Assembly: GCA_034231615.1 (NCBI GenBank)
Contig: CM067322.1
Location: forward strand, 99,457,087 to 99,521,086
Direction of reading: 5' to 3'
DNA: 64,000 nucleotides
DNA from: Meghimatium bilineatum
Taxonomy: Eukaryota; Mollusca; Gastropoda; Stylommatophora; Philomycidae
Below are positions 23,098 through 33,679 of the stretch, piece by piece. The translations under genes and the position numbers were made by a program. How positions within the stretch are numbered: position 1 is the stretch's first letter; every line of letters begins with the position of its first letter. Under the pieces are notes generated by a model, which saw only the letters and a list, made by a program, of their open reading frames with translations, was not told where the DNA came from and searched no databases.

Positions 23098-23520
23098 GAG
23101 GAGAGGTACTGAGTGCATCAGTGGTGACCAAGGTACTGAGTTCAAATCCTGCTGCAGGCAATTGTGCGCCTGGACTGTTCAAAATGCAATAGCAAACTAC
23201 TAAACATAGTTGTCAGCTGTCAATACTGCATTTTTCCTGTTAGGGAGTTGCTGGGAGGTTTTGAGTGCTTGTGGGATAAAGATCACATGCTCCTGCTGTC
23301 GTCACATCATGTTAAGTTTTTTAAATTTACACTAGGACAGAAAATAATACAGTCCTTATCAAGGATCAAACTTTGAACCTCAAGGATGTGAGCCAAAGAA
23401 TTAACCTCTTGGCCCTGTGCAGCACCCATAATATGTACTAGGTATATTGCCTAGAAAATCACTACAGCTAAAAAATTGTTGGTTGATATCTATGTCCTGA
23501 ATAGGATATTCTACCAAAGT
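23098..23520 (+). mobile_element. SINE2 copy split by another tRNA-like insert
   Basis: Left part: gtactgagttcaaatcctgc (B-box), agcaaactactaaacatagt. Right part: tattgcctagaaaatcacta and cctgaataggatattctacc. Between them (about 23215-23445) is about 230 bp absent from the other copies. Its right end, on the minus strand, looks tRNA-like (ggccaagaggttaattcttt ... gaggttcaaagtttg), so a second SINE probably inserted into SINE2. Confidence 0.6.
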
Positions 23521-23704
23521 GAATGGAATAGCTATGAAATTACACCTTTGCAGTGAAACTCAGTACTATTCATCAAAAGATTGAAGCAGCAGCTTGTCAT
23601 CAATATGGATGATAAGATAAGCTTCAAGTAGATCTGTTATACCATTAAAAGTTAGCAGCATACTGAACAATTTTACACCCAACAAGAAACTGCAAGGTGT
23701 AATG

Positions 23705-23905
23705 GCCAATGAATGCTACTGTTACACCCATGAAAGTAAGAAGACTGCAGCATCAAATTTGTAGCATATTATATTCAAGACAAAGCAAATCAGCCCATTT
23801 ACACTCAAAAAGAACTCATAACAGAGAGGCATGGCAAAATTTGTGTGTTTATTTTTTTCAGAGTGATGCACCTACGACCCTGAAGGGTTATGGGATTGAT
23901 GATGA
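23705..23905 (+). mobile_element. LINE family C 3' end relic
   Basis: The frame contains 'NREAWQNLCVYFFQSDAPTT' and then ctgaagggttatgggattga-tgatgatgaa. The terminal block and (GAT)n tail match other family C ends. Confidence 0.55.
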
Positions 23906-23909
23906 TGAA

Positions 23910-24540
23910 TTCAGCCTATGAATTTTGGCTGCATGGAATTTCAAGGCAATGTTCTGTGCTTGCTGTAGCATTTAGAATATTCAGTTGTCTAATTGCCTGC
24001 CTAAAATTAAACTACTATACCTTGGACTTCTGAAAAACAATCACTACTCAGCCATATTGAGTGTTATATGATTAAAAAACCATAAACAATATAATAATAG
24101 CTATTCTAGCATAAAAACATATGTATACCACAAGTTATGCTGTGTTTCTGACACATTTTAATATGCCAATTTAATATTATGTTTCAGACAATGAAAATTA
24201 ACAACTCATACATTTCATATTGAAATTTTGGGAACAAAATGTCAAAATAGTAATGACTATTTGTAGTTTTCAGACAGTTAAATTTCAACTCATTTTGAAC
24301 AAACAGCCTGTGCTACATAGTCATACTTGGAACAATATTCTTGATTAGAAAACAACACCATGGCACATGGGGCATTCTCATAAGTGATCCGCTCTGTGTT
24401 CCAGGACAACTGTTCGTTATGTGATCTTCCAATCTATCCAGAAAATACACACTTTCTAATTCTACCTGATACTCTCACCACCTACATGTCATTCTGATTC
24501 TTTGTGTCTAGTAAATAATACTTTGAAAACTATATGCATA
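23910..24540. other. Non-coding AT-rich stretch
   Basis: Nothing recognisable on either strand. Confidence 0.4.
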
Positions 24541-24544
24541 TTAC

Positions 24545-24627
24545 AGGGACCAGTAGAAGGTGGAAGAATGGAAGAAGCAGGAGGGGGGACTACCAAAGAC
24601 TGGATAGGTGAAGATTTTTCTTCATTC
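24545..24627 (+). mobile_element. LINE tail fragment
   Basis: Reads 'GPVEGGRMEEAGGGTTKDWIG', a decayed version of the R-RGRQR-KW-DNIKDWTG tail of family C LINEs. It stops where the family P repeat starts. Confidence 0.35.
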
Positions 24628-24629
24628 GT

Positions 24630-25165
24630 CTGTAGGCCTGTAGATAAGGGAGGGGTTTGTGGAGTTCAAACCCCTCCCTTAGCAAATCTGAACATGACTT
24701 TTAGTAGGAATTTTGTCCATGTGTTGTCATGGCCCGAGAGGGGAGCAAAGAATAGCAACATAGCTTACCTTCCATGCATATCATAATAAGCGACTAAGGA
24801 GGAGGCTATGGGAAGCAATTGGCTGTCCCATCCCGTATAGGGCCAGTGACGAAAGCCGTGCTGAAGTCGGATGTATCGGGCCAAAAGGTGCAGCTATCCC
24901 AGCATTGCTGTAAACCATGACACAACACATTCTGTTCTCCGGACAACATCCTGCTAATCTGCAGGAGTTTAAGAATGAATGCAGAAGTAGGAATTTAACC
25001 AAACATTTTGAAGAAAAAAAACCTACTTTCGCGATTTTTCGCAAAAGAAGCCTTCAAATTGTATGTGAAATAGTGGAATTGATTGCAGGAAAACTTTAAA
25101 AAAAAATATATTTTACGGTCAAACCCCCAAATTAAGGTAATCATATCTACGACCCTGCTTGTCCA
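24630..25165 (+). repeat. Family P repeat split by SINE1b
   Basis: The left part (24630-24713) has a perfect hairpin: gggaggggtttg, 7-base loop, caaacccctccc. The right part (24986-25165) continues with cgcgatttttcgcaaaagaa, tttacggtcaaacccccaaa and catatctacgaccctg. The intervening SINE1b has an 11-bp target duplication, so the repeat is the older element. Confidence 0.7.
24714..24985 (+). mobile_element. Full-length SINE1b with 11-bp target duplication
   Basis: Flanked by agtaggaattt at 24703-24713 and 24986-24996. Length 272 bp. Head tgtccatgtgttgtcatggc-ccgagaggggagcaaagaat; middle ccatgcatatcataataagc and tggctgtcccatcccgtata; the 3' module ctgaagtcggatgtatcggg, acacattctgttctccggac, gagtttaagaatgaatgcag. 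Defines the 5' end of the long form together with the copy at 38502. No tRNA, 5S or 7SL homology is evident to me. Confidence 0.88.
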
Positions 25166-25169
25166 CACC

Positions 25170-25820
25170 GTTGATGTTAGCAGTTGCTGGAGGACTGATG
25201 CTGATGAAATGTGGTATATACCTTACGACCCTGCCGGCGGTTACAGTACCGGTGAGTACCGTCTGTACCGGTGTTTGACACTGGTTTGGTTGATAAAATA
25301 CATTAACATTAATATAAATTACCTGGATTAAAGTGAGCTAAAGTTGAGCAACAATTAATCAAATCGAATCTTGAGATTCAGTAAAACAATATGCAAAATA
25401 CCTTTTCTCATTAAGTGACACATCTTATTTCAATATTTGACAAATGGGGATGCACTGATTACTGCAATCTACATTCAAATTGACTTCTGCAGCAGACGGA
25501 TCCCGGAAGTTTTGCACCGGTAAAATACTATTTCGGATAATTCATTTCGCAAAATAGTTTATCACTTACAAGGCACTTTTTAACTCTTAACTAACATTAT
25601 GTTATCGTTAGTACCATCCTTTACTCAATATTCACGACAACGTATATGTTGTGAATATTTAAATACAATTAATATACTTCACTGAGTTATTGGTAAATTA
25701 AATTAAAAACACAGCAACGAGTAAATGTAGAAGGCTTTCCAGGATGAAGTGAAAATACTGGGACCGGAAGACTTTCACTTTCGATTTCAAATTTCGTTCG
25801 CTTCGAACTAGTTATAGAGG
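25170..25820. other. Non-coding stretch
   Basis: Contains a small doublet of accggtgagtacc / taccggtgtt at 25245-25275. No gene recognised. Confidence 0.4.
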
Positions 25821-25824
25821 TAGG

Positions 25825-26000
25825 CCCATAGATAAGGGAGATATTTGGGGGTGGGGGAAGGTTCAAAACCCCTCCTTGGTAATCGGAACATAATTTTTAG
25901 CACTAGGAAATAAACTAAAAGGTAAGTAAACCCCCCCCCCCCCCCTCTTAACGATTTTCCACACAAAAATCTTCAAAATTTAGGCCACCACCCTTTTTTA
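25825..26000 (+). repeat. Family P repeat copy
   Basis: Block order: ggcccatagataagggagat, ggttcaaaacccctccttgg, taatttttagcactaggaaa, a run of about 17 C, aacgattttccacacaaaaa. Tail lost. Confidence 0.65.
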
Positions 26001-26354
26001 ACCATTATTTTTTATTATGAGAAGAGGTAGTTTGAAACACAATGTAACAACAGGTAAAATTAATAAAAAAGAGAAATAGGGCGTCAAATAGAGAAGATGA
26101 TGGATAGGTAGGCGGCATAGTAAGATTGATTCTTGATTAGGAACCAATATCACTAGCATTTGGGGGTCTTTTTCAGGAATAATCGGCGGTCTATCAGCTA
26201 AGTGTACTAGTCAGTTGTTGGATGTTCGTTCCTCGATCTGTCTAGAAAGAAGGACAGAAAGACAGTGAGTTTTATTAAGGAGACAGAATTACAGATATAT
26301 ACACGTTTCAAGTGAACGAAAGAAGAAGAAGAAGAATGTCTTGACAAAATCGCA

Positions 26355-26470
26355 TCTGATTTTGGAGATGCGGTTAGTCAAGTACGGTAAAACCCGTTTA
26401 CTCGAGTTGCAAGGCGATTCGGTGCCGTTTGAACAGACATGGTTCAATTCCCGCTAGTCTCAATAATTTA
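26355..26470 (+). mobile_element. tRNA-derived SINE3 copy
   Basis: gagatgcggttagtcaagta, then gttgcaaggcgattcggtgc and a B-box ggttcaattcccgctagtct. A colinear minus-strand copy at 62280-62450 supports a dispersed family. Joined directly to a truncated SINE1a at 26470. Confidence 0.6.
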
Positions 26471-26568
26471 TATTCTCTGGACTACATCTTGTTGGAAATC
26501 TAGTCGAATCATTGTCCTGGTAAAAGAGAGATCCAGTGGGAGTTTGAGAATGAACGCTGAAGAAGGAC
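26471..26568 (+). mobile_element. SINE1a 3' half
   Basis: Starts at ttctctggactacatcttgt, then gagatccagtgggagtttga, gaatgaacgctgaagaagg. The 5' half is missing and SINE3 abuts directly: either 5' truncation or a SINE3/SINE1 fusion. Confidence 0.65.
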
Positions 26569-26639
26569 TCATTCTGTCTCTTCTTATCACTGACCTATTT
26601 ATTACAGCATTGCCCACCAATACATCAGCTCTATCCTGC

Positions 26640-26840
26640 ACGGAAATGTCGAAAGGGGAAGAAGCAGAGGAGGGCAAATAAAGGCATGGGCATACAACAT
26701 CAAGGAATGGACAGGACAAGATATTTCCACACTTATCCGTATCGCTGAGGATATATATTGCCGGATGACTCTGTGTGCTGAAGCATCCAATGTGGTACCT
26801 CTACGACCCTGAAGGGTTATGGGTTTATTGGTTATGATAT
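26640..26840 (+). mobile_element. LINE family C 3' end
   Basis: The frame reads 'AYNIKEWTGQDISTLIRIAE' then 'EASNVVPLRP', stop, 'RVMGLL'. This is the clearest copy of the family C terminus: a W-GxxISxLIRIAED motif followed by VVPLRP at the stop. Confidence 0.6.
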
Positions 26841-26844
26841 GGAC

Positions 26845-27240
26845 AGTAGATATATGTGATACTTTGGACGCTGCTGGAAAAAGTAAATCCTCCCTTTCTT
26901 GTCATGAGCTTCCATGTTCTCTATCTCCAGTCTCATGCTACATACTTAATCTTATTAATAGATATAAGTAGAGGTGTTGCCAACTTTCCTAGCATATTGG
27001 TAGTTGCCTCTATTCACCTCTTTGTTTTCTTTATTACTCTACCATCTGCGTCGATGATTGTATCTCGTGGATTTGCGTAAAGTTGGCTGAGATTTTGTAG
27101 CATTCATTCAGTTCTGGGGGCAGCCCAGTCACGGTACTCTCTAGCTGTATCGCAACATTTATCAAAGACTTTCTCGCTTTGGATACTTTCACCCAACCAT
27201 AACCTCTTCCTACGTTTTTTTCCTATTTTACAGACTGTGG
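26845..27240. other. Unassigned stretch
   Basis: Frames on the minus strand (for example around 26980-27060) have a LINE-like feel but no diagnostic motif. Left unassigned. Confidence 0.3.
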
Positions 27241-27255
27241 AGCTATCTGTTCCTT

Positions 27256-27310
27256 TCAACCTCTGCTATCCAAAACCTCTGCTATACAAAACCTCTGCTA
27301 TCCAAGATCT
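27256..27310. repeat. 18-bp tandem repeat, 3 copies
   Basis: aacctctgctatccaaa repeated three times with small changes. Confidence 0.75.
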
Positions 27311-27451
27311 TCCTTGTTTAAGGAACCTTCCTTTTTGTTTTGTCTAGATGATGCTGTAAAGAGTGGTGGTTATTATCGATGATGTACAAATATTCTTTTA
27401 CCTGCGCTACTCGATGTTTCACTTTTGTGGTAGGCAGGTCTAGAAGAAATC

Positions 27452-27535
27452 TCATGGCAATGATAGGTGTATCCAAACTCATGGCAATAATAGGTATATC
27501 CAAGCTCATGGCAGTGATATGTGTATCCAAGCCCG
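27452..27535. repeat. 27-bp tandem repeat, ~3 copies
   Basis: Unit ctcatggcaataataggtat plus atccaag. Abuts a family P repeat copy (agcccgtagataagaagga) at its right end. Confidence 0.8.
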
Positions 27536-28020
27536 TAGATAAGAAGGAATTTGGGGCGTTCAAACTTCAGCACATTGAACATTACATTTAGTTCTATGGA
27601 CTTAGTATTAAATTTAGTTCTATGAACTTAGTATTACATTTAGTTATATGAACTTAGTAAGGCGGGCAAAAAAAGCTCTCCCCCATCGATTTCTCATAGA
27701 CAGGCTATCAAGTTTCTCATCAAATATACCAGGGCTATTCAATTATATTTGCCCGGGGGCCAAAATGTAGAAAATGGAGATCATCACGGGCCAGAGGTCC
27801 GAATATAGTTATATACATTTAGTTTTTTTTATAAATATTTTACTGTTTTAGTAATGATCCGCGGGGCACTTACTAGACCTCCGCGGGTCGGTTTTGGACC
27901 GCGGGCCGCCATTTGAATAGCCCTGAAATATACGATCTGGCACATGAACACGAACGAACGACTATTTTCAGGTAACACTCCCCCCCAAATTGAGATGATA
28001 ATATCTACGGTCTTGAGTGT
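27530..28020 (+). repeat. Family P repeat split by hAT MITE
   Basis: Left part: cccgtagataagaaggaatt, gttcaaac, then ggcgggcaaaaaaagctctc and gctatcaagtttctcatcaa. Right part after the MITE: gaacacgaacgaacgactat, ttcaggtaacactccccccc, aatatctacggtcttg. An internal ~30-bp triplet (acatttagttctatgaactt) lies at 27585-27660. Confidence 0.65.
27730..27925. mobile_element. hAT MITE, 196 bp, exact 8-bp duplication
   Basis: Terminal inverted repeats cagggctattcaa / ttgaatagccctg are perfect. The target duplication aaatatac is at 27722-27729 and 27926-27933. No coding capacity. The centre has inverted ggccagaggtcc / gacctccgcgg-like blocks. Non-autonomous; depends on a hAT transposase, not necessarily that of the 10-15 kb element, whose ends differ. 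Confidence 0.93.
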
Positions 28021-28024
28021 ATCT

Positions 28025-28870
28025 ATCTCTATCTGACCTCTGCTGAGCAATTGTCTGCGGTGTTGATGGTTGACCCAAGATATTCAAAGTTGCTGCCATT
28101 TTCTAGTTGTTCTTTGTCAATGTCTGTTGTAATTTCTGTTGATATGCATATTTTTTGTGTCCACCGAGAAAAGATATTGTGCCTCGCGAAGATGTTTGAC
28201 ATAATCATGTGCTCTAAACATGTGGAGAATTTCATATTAGCATGTTATCATCTGCATACTTAATTTCTGGAATTTCATGTCCTTCGATATTAAGGCACAA
28301 CGTGGGTCTTCTCGTACATTAAGCTTGCTGTTTTCTACGTATATAGTGAACAGATGTCGTGAGATGATGTATCCCTGTCTGACTCCAATTTGGAACTCAA
28401 ACCAGTCAGATGTTTCTCCTTCAAGGCGGACTAAAAGACCACTACTCTTTATAACGCATTTTTAATGAGAGATATTTAGATGGTGTGGAAAGTCCATGCT
28501 TTTCCTTATGTCCCATAATTTCTGCTGTGTTACGCAGTTAAATGCCGGTAGTGGGTAGGTAGTCAAATGCCATTGAGTAGTCAATGAAATATGTGTATAC
28601 ATCTGCATTTAACTCTCTGTACTTTATTTTATTTTTCTGATTGAAGATGTGATAACTAGTGCCTTTTTTCTGTCTGAAATCTATCTGAACCATAAATATT
28701 TCTCTGTTCATATGTTGTTGGATTATTTTCATGATTATTTTGAGAAGTATCTTGCTAGCATGACTGATCAGTGCAATTATTATGTATAGTGTGCAGAATT
28801 TCAAGTAGTCTTTCTTCGGAAGTGGTATATGTACTGTTTCTTTTCCAATATTTTGACTACATTACCCTTT
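28025..28870 (-). mobile_element. Reverse transcriptase relic, minus strand
   Basis: Minus-strand frames, right to left: 'LISHASKILLKIIMK' (RT motif 2 region), 'FRQKKGTSYHIFN', 'FIDYSMAFDYLPT' (motif A, Asp retained), then 'IGVRQGYIISRHLFTIYVEN' (motif B), 'FQKLSMQMIT' (a ruined YADDT motif), 'FEYLGSTINTADNCSAEVR' (motif E). The complete order of RT motifs with a lost catalytic site shows an RTE/CR1-like LINE pseudogene. Several frameshifts. Confidence 0.75.
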
Positions 28871-28879
28871 TCCAGATTG

Positions 28880-28990
28880 AAGCAAAATGTTGAGATACCC
28901 TGAAACGTCGAATTGTGTCTGTTATTAACGTGTGCTTCCAGTGATTATCAAAACTTCATTACCCTGTTCCAAGCTTTGCCTGTTGGATTT
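28880..28990 (+). other. Hammerhead-like / Penelope-type relic (1)
   Basis: tgagataccctgaaacgtcg followed by ttccagtgattatcaaaact and tcattaccctgttccaagct. The same downstream blocks follow a gaaacgtcga motif at 39711-39785. The 'CTGATGA...GAAAC' core here is badly decayed. Confidence 0.35.
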
Positions 28991-28994
28991 CAGT

Positions 28995-29860
28995 TTTGCT
29001 GCAGTGAGAACATATATCTTTCATCATATTTGTCCGTATTTGAAAATATTCTAATCAGCAGTAGTATTTTCTGCAAGTTTAGCTTCTTTCTTGTCGTCTA
29101 CCTCGGTGATTCATAATTAACGTGTGAAATATGGTTACCAAGAGGGCCACCTTTTTGGCTGAGTATGAAGAAAAATTTGAAAACCATGTACTAGCCTATG
29201 TGGTGGATATGCCACATATATATCATGTTAATCTTAAATGGTTTGAGAACGAACGCAGAAGAACAACAATAGACTAAACAAGGAATCTCTACAAATATAT
29301 ACATATTTTGAAAGCAAAAAAAAAATGTAAATAAGCAAAAAATGTTTATTAAATTTTTTTTGGATTAAGGTCATGAATAATATAATACTATATGCACAAT
29401 ATGAAAACGATCAGGTAGTTTTTTTTTAAATTTAGAATACAAAAAATATCAAAGGTGTTCACGAATGTGAACGGATTATTGTTATAGTCTATATGAATAA
29501 GAACAACGTGTTTTAATTTAATACAATCAGTGTTAACGCATTAGCATACTCTTTTTCATAATACATAGTGATGAAAGTACCGACGACAAAGCACGCTGTC
29601 TGCAAATATGCAGTTTAAATTTTGTTTATCACTTATAATAATTTACACTTTAATTAAATGCAATATAAAGTTAATATAACCTCGATCTAGACACGATATG
29701 TTGGAAGGACAGCTTTGTACACATTGATTTAATAAATAATTATAATAATAGGAAAAATCGAGGATTTTGCAAGAAATGTTAATGCAACAATGAGATTTGA
29801 ACCAATGAGAGTTCAACGTGTAAAATATAAAATCCAATGTCTAATAAGAAAAAAAAAAGC
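28995..29860. other. AT-rich non-coding stretch
   Basis: A SINE1-like tail (gtttgagaacgaacgcagaa) stands alone at 29240-29262. Nothing else recognised. Confidence 0.4.
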
Positions 29861-29861
29861 C

Positions 29862-30175
29862 TTCTTAACGATTCATTCTATTATTCCCGCGATTTTCATT
29901 GGCCACTGATTATAATTTGTGCGATAACCAATGAAAATTGAATAGTCAAATATAAGTCATTTTAGAAGACTTAATACCGCCGAGGACGGATGTGTCGGGC
30001 CATTGGCGCAAATAAAACGGCGACACAGCGCATCATATTCTCTGGTCTACATCCTGCTGGAAATCTGGTAGGGCCATTAGCCTGCTACAAGTCAGATCCA
30101 GCGGGAATTTGAGAATGAAGGCTGAAGAAGACTTAATTTCCCATTAGCCAATAGGAATTGGCTAATGTAGCCTAG
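29862..30175. mobile_element. Palindromic MITE (family M1) split by SINE1a
   Basis: The left arm (ttcccgcgattttcattggc) and the right arm read in reverse (ggctaatgggaaattaag ... caattttcattggtt) are inverted repeats. The right arm is interrupted by SINE1a. A related unit at 61350-61640 shows the same blocks without the SINE. Confidence 0.55.
29976..30125 (+). mobile_element. SINE1a with 12-bp target duplication
   Basis: Bounded by agaagacttaat at 29964-29975 and 30126-30137. The head ccgccgaggacggatgtgtc and tail gaatgaaggctgaag are clear. Well preserved, so relatively young. Confidence 0.88.
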
Positions 30176-30291
30176 GACCACGGTTCAGCTGGCACTAATA
30201 CGCCTCGTAACCGAGTCAATATGTTTACCGCATTGGACCAATCCGCATCTTGTATCGTGTAAGAACTTCAATTTCAGTTAATACTTCCAAT

Positions 30292-30440
30292 GTGTTCATT
30301 CTCAAATCAGGACATTGGCACAAATAAAACGGCGACACAGCACATTTCCGTTCTGTGTACCCTGCTGGAAATCTAGTAGGACCAATATTTGGTTATAAGA
30401 GATCCGATGGGAGTATGAGAACGAGCGAAATAAAATTATG
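30292..30440 (+). mobile_element. SINE1a copy, rearranged head
   Basis: From ggacattggcacaaataaaa through ttccgttctgtgtaccctgc and ggaaatctagtaggaccaat to gagtatgagaacgagcg. The head is replaced by cattctcaaatca, which is SINE1 tail sequence in reverse orientation. Confidence 0.65.
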
Positions 30441-30639
30441 AATAGGACCGGTAGATAGAGACACATACATACAACAACATACAAATTCCAGTTATGTCCC
30501 AGCGTATCCGACTGCGGAGGTAGAAAACAGATACCAAAATAAAACAATAGCAAATGTCAAGTTCAAATTGCTTTAAAATATCAAATTCATTTCCTTGAAG
30601 TATAACTATTACTTAATTATTCTGAAAATCCCATAGTTG

Positions 30640-30860
30640 TAACCTTCGATAACAGTTACCATGTTGTTCCGATAGGCCGACGTTGTGCTTGAAGTAGCTA
30701 CGGGTACGGTGTGGGTGGGCGGAACAACAAAGAAACCTGTCGCAAGGGCCAGAGTTGTGCCCAGATGTCGACGTCTGTTTCAGCGGCATTAGAATCGAAA
30801 CACCATCGAGTCGGATGGCTACTGGAACAGAGGGCGGAGCACTTTCTAATCAAGAATTCA
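30640..30860. other. GC-richer island, identity unknown
   Basis: Unlike its surroundings in base composition. Open for 50-60 codons on both strands but without a recognisable domain. Could be an exon, promoter or unrecognised repeat. No call is possible from sequence alone. Confidence 0.2.
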
Positions 30861-30876
30861 TAAAATAATAACAGTA

Positions 30877-31288
30877 ATGTCTATAGGCAGAAAATTCAAT
30901 GCAATCAACATAAAGATAAATGATCAACCCATGAATCAAGTGCAGGAGTTTAAATATCTTGGGAGTATTCTTATAGATGGTTGGTTGGTTGCTGATCCAG
31001 CGGTCCATGGGCTCATGCCCTTTGACCCAATTCTTATAGATAAAGGAAGAACAGCCAGAGAGATCGAGACAAGGATTTTTAAAAGTCGAACACGTAAATT
31101 ATGAACGTACACCAATCTTGAAAAACAAATCTATCCCAATGGTAATCACACGGCTAATCATATCTTCATACCAATATTGTGTTATTAATGTCAAACATTG
31201 ACATTAACTAGAGAACAAGAGTGAAAACGCACTACGTGTGCAATGAGATGTCTAAGAAAAGCAGCCAACAGAACAAGAAGAGATAATG
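30877..31288 (+). mobile_element. LINE RT fragment with 52-bp in-frame insert
   Basis: The frame reads 'INDQPMNQVQEFKYLGSILI' (RT motif E region), an insert, then 'DKGRTAREIETRI', and in other frames 'TPILKNKSIPMV' and 'CMRCLRKAANRTRRD', the thumb and tail of an RTE/CR1-like LINE. At 30978-31029 a 52-bp insert carries an 11-bp target duplication. 52 plus 11 is 63, so the frame is kept. Confidence 0.65.
30978..31029 (-). mobile_element. 52-bp retroinsert with 11-bp duplication
   Basis: Flanked by attcttataga at 30967-30977 and 31030-31040. On the minus strand it is tgggtcaaagggcatgagcc ... ending in an (aacc)n tail, so it is a very short 5'-truncated retroposed 3' end. Its body end (gggctcatgccctttgaccc) also occurs at the right edge of the 49-bp satellite, near 47365-47386. 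Confidence 0.85.
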
Positions 31289-31330
31289 TATTGGCTTTTA
31301 TTTACTGGTTTTTATGTATTGGTTTTTAAT
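31287..31330. repeat. Short tandem repeat left of LINE family A copy 1
   Basis: tattggcttttatttactgg then tttttatgtattgg. Units of the same type flank the LINE on its other side (32022-32085). Confidence 0.75.
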
Positions 31331-31335
31331 TAGGA

Positions 31336-32021
31336 ATGTATATTGGGAACAAACTGCACCAAAAAGATGTGAAAACAGCTATTCGCCATACATAGAAATA
31401 AGAAGAGGGGTAAGACAAGGCTTCATTTTATCACCAAGCCTATATAATATCTACACAGAGAATATCTTTAAAAATATAGAAGAAATGCCAGGACTCAAGA
31501 TCAATGGGAAAATAATAAACAACATTAGATATGCAGATGACACTGTTCTTTTAAGCAGAAAGTGAACATGAACTACAAAGATTAATAGATCACGTCAATA
31601 AATCAAGTAATGAATATGGACTGGATATAAATATCCAAAAAACAAAAACCATGATAATCAGCAAAGACACAGAAGAACAAGAGCTAAACATAAACATACA
31701 TGGAGAGAAACTATAACAAGTAAAGCATTATCAATATCTTGGACACAGTCACAAATGATGGCAGATGTGAAACAGAAGTTAAAAGGAGAATAGAAATAGC
31801 TAAAAGTACCTTCAATGACATGAGGAAAATAGTAACATCTAGACAAATTACAAACAAGTTAAAATAATATCACACGATGGACATGTGTGGGAGAATAACA
31901 TCCCACGATGGACATGTTACAGTCTAGCAGAGTGCACCACCAAGACAAGAGACAGGGGATGTTGGAGATCCGTTGCAGCCAACCTTCGTTGCGGAGACGG
32001 CACTTAATGATGATGATGATG
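31336..32021 (+). mobile_element. LINE family A copy 1, truncated, internal deletion
   Basis: Begins in the RT at aatgtatattgggaacaaac. Reads 'IRRGVRQGFILSPSLYNIYT' (motif B) and 'INNIRYADDTVLLS' (motif C, both Asp present), then frameshifts. Compared with copy 2 it lacks about 300 bp covering the 'SE-TLNKQLEDKIDAFEMW' region, the join being near 31866. The end is gttgcggagacggcacttaa plus (tga)n. Non-functional. Confidence 0.85.
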
Positions 32022-32090
32022 ATGTACTGGCTTTATTTACTGACTTTTATGTACTGGTTTTATTTACTGGTTTTCATTTACTGGCTTTTC
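32022..32090. repeat. Tandem repeat right of LINE copy 1
   Basis: tactggctttatttactgac, tttatgtactggttttattt: about four 14-bp units matching those left of the LINE. Confidence 0.75.
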
Positions 32091-32179
32091 CCTATGATAT
32101 CCCGTTATGATCTGTCATCCCCTGCTATCCACTATCATCCCCTGCTTTACTGTCACCCCTGTTATGACCTGTTAGCTCT

Positions 32180-32430
32180 TGCTGTGACAATCTACGACCT
32201 GCCGTAACCTACTACAGATCCATGACCTGCCGTAACCTGCTACAGATCCATGACATGTCGTAACCTGCTACAGATACATGACCTGCTAAAGGTCCATGAC
32301 CTGCCGTAATCTGCTACAGATCCATGACCTGCCGTGACCTGCTACAGGTCCATGACCTATTGTAACCTGCTACAGATCCATGGCTTGTTATGACCTGCCG
32401 TGAACTATTACAGGTCCTTGATCTGCTATG
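32180..32430. repeat. 28-bp degenerate tandem repeat
   Basis: Unit tgacctgccgtaacctgcta plus cagatcca, with shortened variants; about eight units. Confidence 0.85.
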
Positions 32431-32499
32431 CTCTCCTTTGACATGTAAAAGGTCACATTCTTGGTATGACCTGCGAGGGTCAAGATTACTCCGCCAGTA

Positions 32500-33125
32500 A
32501 CCATTAATATCTACATATACAGACTCCTATGCTTTCCATGAACCATTTCATTTTAACATCCGAGTCACGGAAGTTGTATACGCATATTAAAATGTTGGAA
32601 TGTTGACACGTCATGTGGCTACTGATTTCAGTAATGAAATTTATATTTACTTTGATTTGCATACTTTTACTTTTACTTTGATTTACTTTTACTTTTATTT
32701 TGATTTACTTCTATTTATTTACATTTAATTACTTACTTCTATTTCATTACATTTATTTACTTACCTTTATTTACTGTAATTACATAAAATCTGACACGTG
32801 CTCAGAAAGAAATAAAGAGACCTGGGGAAACTACCTGTCAGCATAATTTAGTGATTGACGTGAAAGGAGACAGAATGATTAAAGTGTTTACTGTGATATC
32901 TGGGCTATACTTTTGATCAAGGCAATCAAGAAAGACAGCTTTTCAGATATTCCATCCGCCAGATATAGCCTCATCTCGGCCTGACTAATCTGAATTTGGC
33001 ACCGATACACAAAAATTGCCAGCCGTTGCTGTAATAAGTTCATAGCACATTCTACCCAAAAATTACAATTATGGAGTTGGTCCAGTTGGAACATTTGCGG
33101 TGTTTTTCTTTCTCATACCTATGGC
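32500..33125. other. Non-coding stretch with T-rich tract
   Basis: 32640-32780 is made of atttacttttacttt-like units. The rest shows no gene. Confidence 0.4.
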
Positions 33126-33128
33126 TAG

Positions 33129-33540
33129 AAATGCATGACCTGGGAGTGAAGCATGATGTTTCAAGAAATGCAAGACTTGGGAGTGAAGCATGATGTTTCA
33201 AGAAATGCAAGACCTGGGAGTGAAGCATGATGTTTCAAGAAATGCAAGACCTGGGAGTGAAGCATGATGTTTCAAGAAATGCAAGACCTGGGAGTGAAGC
33301 ATGATGTTTCAAGAAATGCAAGACCTGGGAGTAAAGCATGATGTTTCAAGAAATGCAAGACCTGGGAGTGAAGCATGATGTTTCAAGAAATGCAAGACCT
33401 GGGAGTGAAGCATGATGTTTCAAGAAATGCAAGACCTGGGAGTGAAGCATGATGTTTCAAGAAATGCAAGACCTGGGAGTGAAGCATGATGTTTCAAGAA
33501 ATGCAAGACTTGGGAGTGAAGCATGATGTTTCAAGAAAGG
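33129..33540. repeat. 37-bp minisatellite, ~11 copies
   Basis: Unit aagcatgatgtttcaagaaa plus tgcaagacctgggagtg. Near-identical copies; changes mostly at the edges. Confidence 0.94.
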
Positions 33541-33679
33541 ATAACATATATGAATCAAACGAAGAGTCATCTACCAACACAGAACAGGAAGTCTGTTAAC
33601 ACATGTTGAAGGACATGCTAAAAATGATAGGAACACATATGGACGTATCAGAGCGTCATGAACATGATCTGACACCTAC

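Noticed and set aside
26845..27240. LINE relic on the minus strand
   Set aside because: Frames looked LINE-like but no RT, RNase H or tail motif could be matched.
30640..30860. Host exon in a GC-rich island
   Set aside because: Open on both strands for some 50 codons but no recognisable domain, splice pattern or motif. Left as unknown.
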